Of a DNA stretch of 12,832 nt, positions 1 to 6,186 are shown piece by piece (position 1 is the first letter of the stretch; each line of letters begins with the position of its first letter). The DNA is from H17-190 sp034435615 (GTDB lineage Bacteria > Chloroflexota > Dehalococcoidia > SM23-28-2 > HRBIN24), in contig DAOTWZ010000024.1 of the NCBI GenBank assembly GCA_034435615.1, forward strand, positions 1-12,832. Direction: 5' to 3'. The position numbers were made by a program, and so were the translations under genes. The notes under the pieces are model-generated. The model made no database searches. It was given only the letters and a program-made list of their open reading frames with translations, and was not told where the DNA came from.

Positions 1-105
1 CTGCGGGAGCAGGCTGGGGAGCGGCAGGTGCCTGGGGCGAAGGTGGGGCTGGCGCACGTGATAGGTCTCTGCTCCGCTTGCACCATCCACATCCTCAAGC
101 GCTAG
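1..105 (+). CDS. Thiolase / acetyl-CoA acetyltransferase-like protein, C-terminal fragment
   Basis: This is the 3' end of a gene that begins left of the window. Frame 1 is open from the first base and stops at TAG 103-105, giving 34 residues. The tail contains GERQVPGAKVGLAH and then ACTIHILKR. This resembles the C-terminal strand of thiolase and lipid-transfer (SCP-x type) acyltransferases, where a G-x-H loop is followed by a C-x-x-H-I-L ending. Such enzymes condense or cleave acyl-CoA thioesters in the cytoplasm. Only the last strand is visible, so the subfamily and the catalytic residues cannot be judged. A strong hairpin follows 15 bp downstream, consistent with this being the last gene of its transcript. 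Confidence 0.65.
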   Translation: MREQAGERQVPGAKVGLAHVIGLCSACTIHILKR

Positions 106-120
106 GAAGACACGGCAGTG

Positions 121-157
121 GAGGAGGCGGGGCCGCCCCGGGCGGCCCCGCCTCCTC
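121..157 (+). terminator. Very strong GC hairpin, probable terminator of the thiolase-like gene
   Basis: An 18-base arm at 121-138 (GAGGAGGCGGGGCCGCCC) is exactly complementary to 140-157, leaving a single central base; in practice the innermost pairs open into a loop. It begins 15 bp after the thiolase stop and lies before the next promoter. No long T tract follows (only TTGT), so it is not a textbook Rho-independent terminator. The position and stability still make termination the best reading. Confidence 0.7.
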
Positions 158-178
158 TTGTCCCGGGCCGGCCGCCTA

Positions 179-207
179 TTGGCCGCTCCCCCGCTCTGGG
201 GTAGAAT
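179..207 (+). promoter_or_regulatory. Sigma-70-type promoter of the HTH gene
   Basis: TTGGCC (179-184) and TAGAAT (202-207) are separated by 17 bp. They match 4/6 and 5/6 of the consensus hexamers. Predicted transcription starts near 214, about 30 bp before the ATG at 245. The promoter lies between the preceding terminator hairpin and the gene. Confidence 0.6.
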
Positions 208-244
208 AGATTAGCTGTCTTAGCGTCTGAGTAGGAGAGGAGCG

Positions 245-460
245 ATGGCTGCCCAGCCCTTCGACGACTACCTGGACCTCATAGAGGCGGCCCGCGAGTT
301 GGGCATTCACCCCCAGAGCCTGCGGCGTCTCATCAAGCAGCAGAAGGTGCCGGCCATTCTCTTCGCTGGCAAGTACCTGATCCCCCGCGACAAGCTGGAG
401 ATGTTCAAGGCCAACTACGACCCGCGCCCGGGCCGCAAGCCGGTGCGCCGCCTCCTCTAG
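245..460 (+). CDS. Small excisionase-family helix-turn-helix DNA-binding protein
   Basis: This is a 71-residue protein. Residues 12-60 form an excisionase/MerR-like helix-turn-helix: 'IEAARELGIHPQSLRRLIKQ', then a short wing 'VPAILFAGKYLIPRDKLEMF'. This is the usual layout of HTH_17 proteins, which bind DNA as small dimers or serve as recombination directionality factors. A basic tail (RPGRKPVRR) could add DNA contacts. The start is supported by GGAGAGGAG just upstream of the ATG. The gene stands alone behind its own promoter and terminator, and no integrase or other phage gene is nearby, so a chromosomal regulator is more likely than a true excisionase. The targets are unknown. Confidence 0.8.
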   Translation: MAAQPFDDYLDLIEAARELGIHPQSLRRLIKQQKVPAILFAGKYLIPRDKLEMFKANYDPRPGRKPVRRLL

Positions 461-469
461 GCCCGCGCG

Positions 470-486
470 CCGCCCCTAAGGGGCGG
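470..486. terminator. Hairpin between two convergent genes, possible bidirectional terminator
   Basis: CCGCCCC (470-476) pairs perfectly with GGGGCGG (480-486) around a three-base loop. It sits in the 15-bp gap between the convergent HTH gene (ends 460) and lipoprotein gene (ends 476), and its left arm reaches the lipoprotein stop codon. There is no T tract on either strand, so termination is inferred from position only. Confidence 0.45.
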
Positions 487-1216
487 GAGGCTCGATGCGC
501 ACGTCCGGGCTGTTGACGTCGCTAAACTGGAAGGTGAGCTCCAGGCGCCCGGGCTGGCCGTCCGTCCCCCGGCCCGCCGCCTCCACCTGCAGCTTCACCG
601 GCCAGGCGCCCTCCTCCGCCAGCCAGAGGCGAGCGGTGAAGCTCTCGATGTTCTCGAGGTCGCTGGGGGTGGCGATGGACTGCAGGTCCGCCTCGTCGAA
701 GCTGTAGCGACGGGCGGGTATGCCGTTGACCGTCTCCCGCTCCCCGCGCTGCTCCTCCAGGAGGGGGGCTATCTCGGTGGCCAGGGAATCGCACAGCCCC
801 TGGAGGTGCTGGTGGACACCGCTGAGGCCGGACGGGCCGCTGTCCTCCCCTTCCTGCCAGGGGCCCTCGCCCTCCCGCCGCCAGGTGCGGTCGCCGATGC
901 TGCGCACCTCGTACTGGAGGTCGCCGGCGCGGACGAGCAGGCTGTGGCGGTCCGGCGCCTGGTAGGCCCCCTGGACAAGGGTATCGCTCAGAAGGGAGAG
1001 GAGGGAGCGGGCCATCTCGGCGAAGGGGCCGCCAGTGAGGGCCTGGCTGGCCGAACCGGGCAGCTCCATCCGCAGGTCCAGGGTGTAGCGGTAGCTGGTG
1101 AGGTCTCGCAGGGGGGTGCAGTCCAGGCGCTGGGCGGTGACGCTGCCGCCACCGGCGCAGGCCAGCAGAAAGGCGGCCGTCAGACAGGCCAGGAGGAGCA
1201 GCCCACCGGGAAGCAT
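476..1216 (-). CDS. Secreted lipoprotein with LolA/LppX-like fold (predicted)
   Basis: I chose ATG 1216 (246 aa). A GTG three codons upstream is also open, but the AGGGGG Shine-Dalgarno abuts that GTG and is well spaced for the ATG. The N-terminus is a lipoprotein signal peptide: a long Leu/Ala stretch ending in the lipobox LLAC, with the lipidated Cys at residue 20. The mature protein begins AGGGS. The body has alternating hydrophobic strands ('YRYTLDLRMELPG', 'EVRSIGDRTWRREG', 'ARLWLAEEGAWPVKLQVEA', 'LELTFQFSDVN'). This is the pattern of LolA, LppX and LprG-like carriers that bind lipids or hydrophobic ligands at the cell surface. The family call is by pattern only. It lies 54 bp downstream of the PyrE-like gene on the same strand, and no terminator separates them. 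Confidence 0.7.
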   Translation of the reverse strand: MLPGGLLLLACLTAAFLLACAGGGSVTAQRLDCTPLRDLTSYRYTLDLRMELPGSASQALTGGPFAEMARSLLSLLSDTLVQGAYQAPDRHSLLVRAGDLQYEVRSIGDRTWRREGEGPWQEGEDSGPSGLSGVHQHLQGLCDSLATEIAPLLEEQRGERETVNGIPARRYSFDEADLQSIATPSDLENIESFTARLWLAEEGAWPVKLQVEAAGRGTDGQPGRLELTFQFSDVNSPDVRIEPPAP

Positions 1217-1270
1217 GATTCCCACCCCCTCTAGCGACAGCGTGGGCTATCTTTGAAGACGTCCCGACCC

Positions 1271-1936
1271 CTAGACCGTTTCCCCGGCAGCGCGGCGCCG
1301 TTCGATGTACTCGATGCTCTTGCGGTACCAGTGCTCGTCTACCTTGCCGCTCACCATCAGGTAGTTGAGGATCTGCTCAAGGGTGAGGACGGAGATGAGG
1401 TTGAGACCGAACTGCTTCAGGCGCTGGCGGGCGCCCTCCCCCCGGTCCACCAGGACCAGGGCGTCCCGCACCCGCAGGCCGGCGTTGATGTGGAGCCAGG
1501 CGGCCGTCTCGATGATGTTGGTGCCGCTGGTGACCAGGTCGTCAATGAGGAGGACGGTCTCCCCGGGCTCGTAGACGCCCTCCAGGAAGGGCTCAGTGGC
1601 GTCCCGGCCCTTGGGGGGGTGGATGTAGACCAGGGGCACCTTGCTCACCAGGGAGAAGGCCAGGGCCAGGTGCAGCCCGCCGAAGGGTATGCCGGTGACC
1701 CGCTGGAAGGGGTGAATGGGCGGCCGGGCCATGCCCATGAGCATGCGGACCATGTCCCACATGACGCGGGCGGTGCGCTGGAGGGCGTTGGGGTTGCTGG
1801 TGAGACGCCGCAGGTTGACGTAGACGGGGGAATGGAGGGTGGTGCGCCCCAGGGTGAAATCGCCGAACTGGATGGCCCCGAGCTCCCACAGCACGCGGGC
1901 CAGCCAGAGGTTCTCAGGGTCACGACGGGATGACAT
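1271..1936 (-). CDS. Orotate phosphoribosyltransferase-like protein (PyrE family, atypical)
   Basis: The protein has 221 residues, the usual length for this family. The N-terminus 'LWELGAIQFGDFTLG....HSPVYVNLRRL' matches the OPRTase opening 'L...GAI.FG.F.L.SG..SP.Y.dlR'. The PRPP-binding motif VLLIDDLVTSGTNI lies at residues 128-141. OPRTases join orotate to PRPP to make OMP in pyrimidine synthesis. The flexible catalytic loop, normally 'RKxxKxHG' after the 'P.vY' strand, reads here 'PLVYIHPPKGRDATEPFLEG' (101-120). The Arg-Lys pair and the His-Gly are replaced and only one Lys (109) is near. Either the loop is rearranged or the substrate differs, so I give no gene symbol. The Shine-Dalgarno is weak, and the ATG at 1936 is the first start in the frame. 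No other pyr gene is in the window. Confidence 0.75.
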   Translation of the reverse strand: MSSRRDPENLWLARVLWELGAIQFGDFTLGRTTLHSPVYVNLRRLTSNPNALQRTARVMWDMVRMLMGMARPPIHPFQRVTGIPFGGLHLALAFSLVSKVPLVYIHPPKGRDATEPFLEGVYEPGETVLLIDDLVTSGTNIIETAAWLHINAGLRVRDALVLVDRGEGARQRLKQFGLNLISVLTLEQILNYLMVSGKVDEHWYRKSIEYIERRRAAGETV

Positions 1937-1993
1937 GCTCGGCGGTGCGGCGTCCCTTCGGGGCTACTTGGCCCTGAGAGTGCTATGGGTCAC

Positions 1994-2020
1994 GTTATCA
2001 CCGCCATTTCGCGGCGTCAA
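1994..2020 (-). promoter_or_regulatory. Possible promoter of the PyrE-like gene
   Basis: On the minus strand TTGACG (2020-2015, 5/6 to -35) is followed after 15 bp by GATAAC (1999-1994, 4/6 to -10); a 17-bp spacer would instead give the poorer TAACGT. It lies in the 101-bp gap between the DinB-like stop and the PyrE-like start. The predicted leader of about 50 nt contains GGGC-CAAGTA-GCCC and CCC-CGAA-GGG mini-hairpins (1961-1974 and 1954-1963). Spacer length and the -10 match are below ideal. Confidence 0.35.
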
Positions 2021-2037
2021 GAGAGGCCCGCGCTGTA

Positions 2038-2562
2038 TCAGGAGCGCCGCCGCTGGTCTGGCTCCTGGCCGCTCAGGTAGCGGGGGCGGTAGGTGGGCTC
2101 CTGTCCCAGGATCTGGTCGTAGTGCATGCGGTCATGCCGGTAGTAGGAGCGGAGCCATTGCAGGACGGTGAGGGTGCCGAAGAGGGGGCTGGTGGCGGTG
2201 CGGTCGTAGTCTTCAGGGCGTAGCCGCTCTATGAGCTGGAGGGTCTTCTCCCGCTGGCGCACCATCTCCGCCAGCAGCTCCTCCTTGCTGGCCTGGTTGG
2301 CCCGCTCCAGGGGGACGGCTACTGGCTCGCCCCGTATGCCCTCCACGTTGGGGTTCTCCTCCACCAGGGCCCGCTCCACCCAGGCCCGGTAGGCGGTCTC
2401 CATCTCGCACAGGTGGGCCATCTGCTCCTTGACCGTCCACTCGCCGGGCTTGGGGGAGCGGCCCGCCTCCTCCTCGGAGAGGGACTGCAGGAGGGAGAGG
2501 AGCCGCGCCCGCTCCTGTAGCATCTTCTCCTTCAGGTCGCGGATAGCGGACTCGTCGGCCAT
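2038..2562 (-). CDS. DinB/DfsB-family metal-binding four-helix protein
   Basis: This is a 174-residue, mostly helical protein. It carries the three histidines expected of the DinB superfamily metal site: His50 in 'EQMAHLCEME', and His143 and His147 in 'YYRHDRMHYDQI'. The segment 'SPKPGEWTVKEQMAHL' is the classic DinB_2 motif before the first His. Members coordinate a divalent metal and include thiol-transfer enzymes, damage-induced proteins and many of unknown role, so the reaction cannot be named. The ATG at 2562 is preceded by GGGGAGGAGAAAG at good spacing. A near-consensus promoter lies just upstream. The tail (residues 158-174) is rich in Arg and Gln and probably disordered. Confidence 0.8.
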   Translation of the reverse strand: MADESAIRDLKEKMLQERARLLSLLQSLSEEEAGRSPKPGEWTVKEQMAHLCEMETAYRAWVERALVEENPNVEGIRGEPVAVPLERANQASKEELLAEMVRQREKTLQLIERLRPEDYDRTATSPLFGTLTVLQWLRSYYRHDRMHYDQILGQEPTYRPRYLSGQEPDQRRRS

Positions 2563-2592
2563 GGCGTCTTTCTCCTCCCCTGGTCTGGCCTA

Positions 2593-2621
2593 ATGATAGC
2601 CAACGCCGCCCTCCCTGACAA
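2593..2621 (-). promoter_or_regulatory. Sigma-70-type promoter of the DinB-like gene
   Basis: On the minus strand TTGTCA (2621-2616, 5/6) and TATCAT (2598-2593, 5/6) are separated by exactly 17 bp. Transcription would start near 2586, about 24 nt before the ATG at 2562, leaving room for the Shine-Dalgarno. This is one of the two or three best promoters in the window. Confidence 0.72.
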
Positions 2622-2664
2622 TTTGCCGGCCAGGGCGAGGTTTTCCCGTAAAAGAGGGTCATCT

Positions 2665-2675
2665 TATACTACAAT
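2665..2675 (+). promoter_or_regulatory. Possible -10 region of the rhodanese gene
   Basis: Two overlapping -10-like hexamers, TATACT (2665-2670) and TACAAT (2670-2675), lie 35-40 bp upstream of the rhodanese ATG in an AT-rich patch. I find no convincing -35 hexamer at 16-18 bp; TTTCCC at 2642 is the best and is weak. The location is right for a start shortly before the gene. Confidence 0.4.
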
Positions 2676-2709
2676 GGACGGTAGAGAGACCGGAGCGGAG
2701 GCAAGGCCG

Positions 2710-3045
2710 ATGGCCATCAAGAACCCGGAGGAGCCCTTTGTGCGCATCACGGTGGAGGAGGCCCGGGAGATGCTCTCCCGGGACGATGTGGCGATAGTGG
2801 ACGTGCGGGAGCCCTGGGAGTACCAGCAGGGCCACATCCCGGGCGCCAAGCTGCTCCCCGTGGGCTCCGTCTTCAGCCGCAAGGACGAGCTGCCCAAGGA
2901 CAAGGAGATCATCTTCACCTGCGCCGTGGGCCAGCGCAGCGCCCTGGCCTGCGAGATAGCGGCCTCCTTCGGCTTCACCCGCATCTACAACCTGGAGGGG
3001 GGCACAGAGGCCTGGGCCAAGGCCGGCCTCCCTCTGGAGAAGTAG
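2710..3045 (+). CDS. Single-domain rhodanese-like sulfurtransferase
   Basis: This 111-residue protein is one rhodanese domain. It shows 'VAIVDVREPWEYQQGHIPGA' (28-47), the CDC25/rhodanese hallmark, and the active-site loop 'CAVGQRS' with catalytic Cys71. The end 'NLEGGTEAWAKAGLPLEK' is typical. It would carry a persulfide on Cys71 and donate sulfur to an acceptor in the cytoplasm; the partner is unknown. The frame is open upstream to 2593, but the ATG at 2710 is chosen because CGGAGG lies about 8 bp before it, the -10 element lies inside the longer version, and similarity begins only here. The HAD gene follows 54 bp downstream on the same strand and may be co-transcribed. Confidence 0.88.
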   Translation: MAIKNPEEPFVRITVEEAREMLSRDDVAIVDVREPWEYQQGHIPGAKLLPVGSVFSRKDELPKDKEIIFTCAVGQRSALACEIAASFGFTRIYNLEGGTEAWAKAGLPLEK

Positions 3046-3099
3046 GCCCTCTGCGGCTGCCCTCTGAGGAGTGGCCGCCAGCCGGCACCGGGAGGAGAG

Positions 3100-3777
3100 G
3101 TGAGCACCCTCCTTCTGTTCGATATAGACCACACGCTCCTCTGGACGGGCGGCGCCGGCCGGCGCGCCCTGGAGAGCGCCTTCCTGGAGGTGCTGGGCGT
3201 CCGGAACGGCCTGGACGGCGTCCCGGTGAGCGGCCGGACCGACCCGGCCATCCTGCGGGACATGCTGCGTCAACACGGCCTCTCCGACGGCAGGGAGACG
3301 CTGGAGCGGTTGCTGGAGAGCTACCTGCGTCACCTGGAGCGGTTCCTTCCCTTGGTCCGGGGGCGGGTGCTGCCGGGCATCCCTGAGCTGCTGACGGCGC
3401 TGCGGGGGAGGGAGGGGGTGCGCATCGGCCTGGCCACCGGGAACGTGCGGCGGGGCGCCCAGCTCAAGCTGGCCCACTACCGGCTCGACGGCTACTTCAG
3501 CGACGGCGCCTTCGGGGACGAGGCGGAGGACCGGCCCTCCCTGGTGGCGCTGGCCATACGCCGTCTGGGGGGAGAGGAGCGGCCGCGGCGGGTGCTGGTC
3601 ATAGGGGACACTCCCCTGGACGTCCAGGCGGCCAAGGCCTGCGACGCCATAGCGGTGGCGGTGGCCACGGGGGAATACAGTCAGGAAGAGCTGCTGCGGG
3701 CCGGCGCTGACCTAGTCTTCCCCGATCTCTCGGACTGGCGGGGGGCCCTCGTCCGCTTCCTGGGCGAGGCCCCGTGA
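3100..3777 (+). CDS. HAD-superfamily phosphatase (phosphoglycolate phosphatase-like)
   Basis: The protein has 225 residues. It shows all four HAD motifs: DIDHT with Asp8 and Asp10 (nucleophile and acid/base); 'LATGN' with Thr113; Lys123 in 'AQLKLAHY'; and 'VIGDTPLDV' with Asp170 and Asp174. Having both motif I aspartates predicts a phosphohydrolase. The helical cap at residues 15-90 makes it subfamily IA, like phosphoglycolate phosphatases. The true substrate cannot be read from sequence. The GTG start follows GGGAGGAGAG closely and is the only well-placed start. It probably shares a transcript with the upstream rhodanese. Its last 66 bp are antisense to the end of the convergent ATPase gene, so no intergenic terminator exists there. 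Confidence 0.85.
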   Translation: MSTLLLFDIDHTLLWTGGAGRRALESAFLEVLGVRNGLDGVPVSGRTDPAILRDMLRQHGLSDGRETLERLLESYLRHLERFLPLVRGRVLPGIPELLTALRGREGVRIGLATGNVRRGAQLKLAHYRLDGYFSDGAFGDEAEDRPSLVALAIRRLGGEERPRRVLVIGDTPLDVQAAKACDAIAVAVATGEYSQEELLRAGADLVFPDLSDWRGALVRFLGEAP

Positions 3778-4575
3778 GCGGTAGAACCTCTCGATAGCCT
3801 CCGCCACGGCTGCCACGCTGGTGGTGCCGTCGGCCATCAGCCCCAGGAGGAAGGCCTCCCGGCGGTCCAGCTCCTCGTCCAGGGCGGCTGGAGAGAGGCC
3901 GGCCCAGCCCTGCAGGGCCTGGCGCCCCTCCGCCTCCGGGAAGAGGAGGAAGGAGTCGTCCTCCTGCTGCCAGCGGGCCAGCCGGTGGAGGCGGAAGCCC
4001 TCGGCGGCGTCCGGCTCCAGGAAGGCCAGCTCCCTCACCCGCCGGACGGCGCGTCCGCGGTAGCCCACGTAGAGGGGCAGGACGAAGGTGAGGCGGCTCA
4101 GATGGGGCCGTGGTATCCCCAGCTCCCCCTCGAGCTGGCCTATGACCTCCTCCACCGTATCGGCGTGCATGGTGGAGGCCAGGGAGTAGCCCTGGGCCAT
4201 CAGCTCGAAGACGCGGCAGGCGTAGGGGCCCCAGGTGTAGACGGGTATGTGGTCGCTCAGCTCGTTCACCAGCAGGTAGGTGGAGTGATGGGGGCTGAGG
4301 CGCGGCACCTCGAAGGTCTCACCGACGCCCCGGGTGAAGTAGCCCACGGTGTCCGGCGGGGTGAAAGCCAGGAGGGCGGTGAGGGTGGTGGTCTTGCCGG
4401 CGGAGGGGGGCTCAGAGGCGACGATGATGGAGGCGCCCCGCTCCATCCCTACCCAGAGGAGGGCGGCCAGGCGGGCGGACATGCTACCCGCCCGCACGAT
4501 CTCCACGATGGACATGGGTACGGGGGGCGTCCAGTGCCAGCCCCACCAGCTCACCGGACGGTTCACCACGCGCAC
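3712..4575 (-). CDS. Solitary secretion-type (GspE/PilT/VirB11-like) ATPase domain protein
   Basis: The protein has 287 residues. The P-loop region 'IIVASEPPSAGKTTTLTAL' (50-68) has Gly60-Lys61-Thr62, but Glu55 sits where the Walker A consensus wants Ala or Gly. 'TYLLVNELSDH' (99-109) resembles a Walker B strand with Glu105. 'LASTMHADTVEEVIGQLE' (132-149) corresponds to the His-box 'TxHxxxA' region of type II/IV secretion ATPases. The N-terminal domain of GspE/PilB is absent, and the C-terminal 120 residues look like a helical extension. No pilin, prepilin peptidase or membrane platform gene is near, so a role in secretion is unproven. The GTG start is fixed by an in-frame TGA two codons upstream and a GGAGGTG Shine-Dalgarno. 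It is the last gene of the protoglobin operon by position, 58 bp after the LON gene. Confidence 0.65.
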   Translation of the reverse strand: MRVVNRPVSWWGWHWTPPVPMSIVEIVRAGSMSARLAALLWVGMERGASIIVASEPPSAGKTTTLTALLAFTPPDTVGYFTRGVGETFEVPRLSPHHSTYLLVNELSDHIPVYTWGPYACRVFELMAQGYSLASTMHADTVEEVIGQLEGELGIPRPHLSRLTFVLPLYVGYRGRAVRRVRELAFLEPDAAEGFRLHRLARWQQEDDSFLLFPEAEGRQALQGWAGLSPAALDEELDRREAFLLGLMADGTTSVAAVAEAIERFYRSRGLAQEADEGPPPVREIGED

Positions 4576-4633
4576 CGCTCACACCTCCATCCCCTCGATG
4601 ATATCCAGCGGGCCCTGCGGGGCCAACCGGGGC

Positions 4634-5278
4634 TCAGTTGAGGGCCCAGAAGCCTCCCCAGCGCTGGGCCCGCATGGCCGCCACCTGACGGGTCAGCTCC
4701 TGTATGCTCTCCTTCAGGACGTGTGCCTCCATCTCCAGCCGGGCGCGGGCGGAGAGGGTCTCCAGGAGGCGCTGCTTCTGACGCAGGTCTATGGGTAGCC
4801 GGTGGGCCACGAAATCGGCCAGGGCGGCGGGGCCGCTGGGCAGCCGCACGGTGCGGGCCCACTGGCCGGTGACGGCGAGGCTCAGGCGCATGAACTCGCT
4901 GAACAGGGCGGCCACCGTATCGGCCAGCTCCTGCACCTCCTGGCCGTCCTCCTCGGGCAGGAGCTCCACCTCGGCCACCAGGTAGGGCTGGGTCTGGCGC
5001 AGCTCCCGGATGCGGAAGCGCCGCTCCCCCAGGACGAGGAGGTTCATACGGCCGTCCTCCAGCCGCTCCACACGGCCGATGCGGGCCACGGTTCCCACCT
5101 CGTAGGGGACGGCGGGGCCGCCCACCTCCCGGCCGGAGCGTATCAGGACGATGCCGAAGGGCTCCTTGCGCTCCAGACAGCGGCCGATCATGACCTTGTA
5201 GCGCTCCTCGAAGACGTGGATGGGGATGACGGCGCCGGGGAAGAGGACAGTGTTGAGAGGGAAGAGGGGAAGCTCCAT
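4634..5278 (-). CDS. LON substrate-binding domain protein (Lon N-terminal-like)
   Basis: The protein has 214 residues and is a stand-alone version of the Lon protease N-terminal domain. It opens 'MELPLFPLNTVLFPGAVIPI' and continues 'HVFEERYKVMIGRCLE', the family signature. Next come strands 'EVGTVARIGRVERLEDGRMNLLVLGERRFRI', and then the helical half (about 112-214). No AAA+ or protease domain follows, so it cannot degrade protein alone. Such proteins are thought to bind unfolded protein or adapt substrates, but the role of this one is unknown. An upstream extension is open to 5329, but the ATG at 5278 opens the conserved motif. Its Shine-Dalgarno (GGTGAGAGG) overlaps the stop of the preceding gene, only 4 bp away, indicating translational coupling. 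Confidence 0.88.
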   Translation of the reverse strand: MELPLFPLNTVLFPGAVIPIHVFEERYKVMIGRCLERKEPFGIVLIRSGREVGGPAVPYEVGTVARIGRVERLEDGRMNLLVLGERRFRIRELRQTQPYLVAEVELLPEEDGQEVQELADTVAALFSEFMRLSLAVTGQWARTVRLPSGPAALADFVAHRLPIDLRQKQRLLETLSARARLEMEAHVLKESIQELTRQVAAMRAQRWGGFWALN

Positions 5279-5282
5279 CCTC

Positions 5283-5516
5283 TCACCGGGCCTGGGGCTG
5301 GCCCAGGAGCCAGCGGGCGCGGCGGGCATCGCTGGCCGGCACGTAGAGGTCCAGGCTGTAGGGCGGCGTGGGGGCCACCCCCATCACTACCAGGGGGTCC
5401 CGCTTGCGGACGTAAACGGTTATCCCCTCCTTGGCCAGCACATCGCGCCAGATGGCCAGCTCGATCTCGTCACGGGCGGTGGCGATCCTGACCAGTCGCC
5501 CCTCGGCGGGAGCCAT
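5283..5516 (-). CDS. DUF2007-family small protein (putative signal-transducing protein)
   Basis: The protein has 77 residues. It matches the DUF2007 layout: 'LVRIATARDEIELAIWRDVLAKEGI' (a strand, then a helix that scans neighbouring proteins), then 'VYVRKRD', and the closing 'SLDLYVPASDARRARWLLG'. Members are small ferredoxin-like alpha/beta proteins labelled putative signal transducers. Their biochemical function is not established. It starts 15 bp after the MarR stop and ends 4 bp before the LON start, so it sits firmly inside the operon. The Shine-Dalgarno (AGTCAGG) is very close to the ATG, suggesting reliance on coupling with the upstream gene. Confidence 0.72.
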   Translation of the reverse strand: MAPAEGRLVRIATARDEIELAIWRDVLAKEGITVYVRKRDPLVVMGVAPTPPYSLDLYVPASDARRARWLLGQPQAR

Positions 5517-5531
5517 CCTGACTTCAGTTTA

Positions 5532-6170
5532 TCACGAAGGGGCCAGGGGGCTGTGCTCCGGGCAGTCCACCCGCAGCGCTTCAGGCGCCAGGGGCTGCCG
5601 GAGCAGGTCGCAGTAGTGGGGCTGCGGCCCGGCGGGGTCGTGGTCGGGCCGGAAGAAACGGCAGGTGATGCACATGCGGGCAACGGTCACGATGCCCGCC
5701 CGCTGGAGGGCAGCGATGAGGCGCATCAGGAACAGGAGGACGGCCGTCCGCTCCTCGCGGGAGAGGTCGGCCAGGCTGCGCTGAACGGCCTCCCCCCAGC
5801 GGGCGGCCTTGCTGGCCACCTGGACGCCCAGGGGGGTGAGCTGGAGGAAGAGGGCGCGCCCCCGGCGCCCGCGGCCCCGGGAGCGCTCCAGCATACCCTT
5901 CTCCAGGAGGGCGGCGATGGACTCGCTGATGGTGGCACGGGTGACGCCGAACTCCCTCGCCAGGTGGCTGGCCCAGGCCTGCTCGCCGTCGTGTCCCAGG
6001 AGGTAGACGAGGACCTGGAGCTGAAGGGGCGTCAGGTCGTGCTCGCGGGCCTCATGCCAGAGGAGAACGCGCAGGCTCTGGGCCACGCGCTCCAGCGCCG
6101 CCACGATCTTGCCGTCCAGGTCGCCGTGGTCGGTGCCGTAGGGGGCAGGGCCGCTCGGGGGACGCTCCAT
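5532..6170 (-). CDS. MarR-family regulator with C-terminal four-cysteine cluster
   Basis: The protein has 212 residues. Residues 20-150 form a MarR winged-helix dimer domain. The recognition helix is 'LAREFGVTRATISESIAALL' (70-89), and the basic wing is 'RSRGRGRRGRALFLQLT' (96-112). The final 50 residues are an extra domain with Cys167 and Cys170 (C-x2-C), then His186-Cys187, then Asp202-Cys203-Pro-Glu-His206. Spacing suggests a metal or redox site (zinc or iron-sulfur). I recall similar cysteine tails on some MarR relatives, but no proven ligand. It is 16 bp downstream of the protoglobin gene and probably regulates this operon through the inverted repeat at the promoter. It could act as repressor or activator. 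The Shine-Dalgarno is weak, consistent with coupling. Confidence 0.82.
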   Translation of the reverse strand: MERPPSGPAPYGTDHGDLDGKIVAALERVAQSLRVLLWHEAREHDLTPLQLQVLVYLLGHDGEQAWASHLAREFGVTRATISESIAALLEKGMLERSRGRGRRGRALFLQLTPLGVQVASKAARWGEAVQRSLADLSREERTAVLLFLMRLIAALQRAGIVTVARMCITCRFFRPDHDPAGPQPHYCDLLRQPLAPEALRVDCPEHSPLAPS

Positions 6171-6186
6171 CTCTCGGCGCTGGCGG

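Noticed and set aside
245..460. HTH protein as a phage or element excisionase
   Set aside because: No integrase, attachment-site repeats or phage genes are visible, and the gene is flanked by housekeeping functions.
1253..1933. Long rightward open frame (226 codons) opposite the PyrE-like gene
   Set aside because: Its residues are low-complexity, rich in Gly, Val, Gln and Asp, as expected for the antisense of a GC-rich gene, and the minus frame has clear enzyme motifs.
2659..3477. Leftward open frame of 272 codons over the rhodanese and HAD genes
   Set aside because: It spans two well-supported genes and the gap between them, has no recognisable motif, and its composition is an antisense shadow.
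4579..4695. Minus-strand frame ending LDIIEGMEV just before the ATPase start
   Set aside because: It opens only about 40 codons earlier, has no plausible start with a Shine-Dalgarno, and overlaps the end of the LON gene in another frame.
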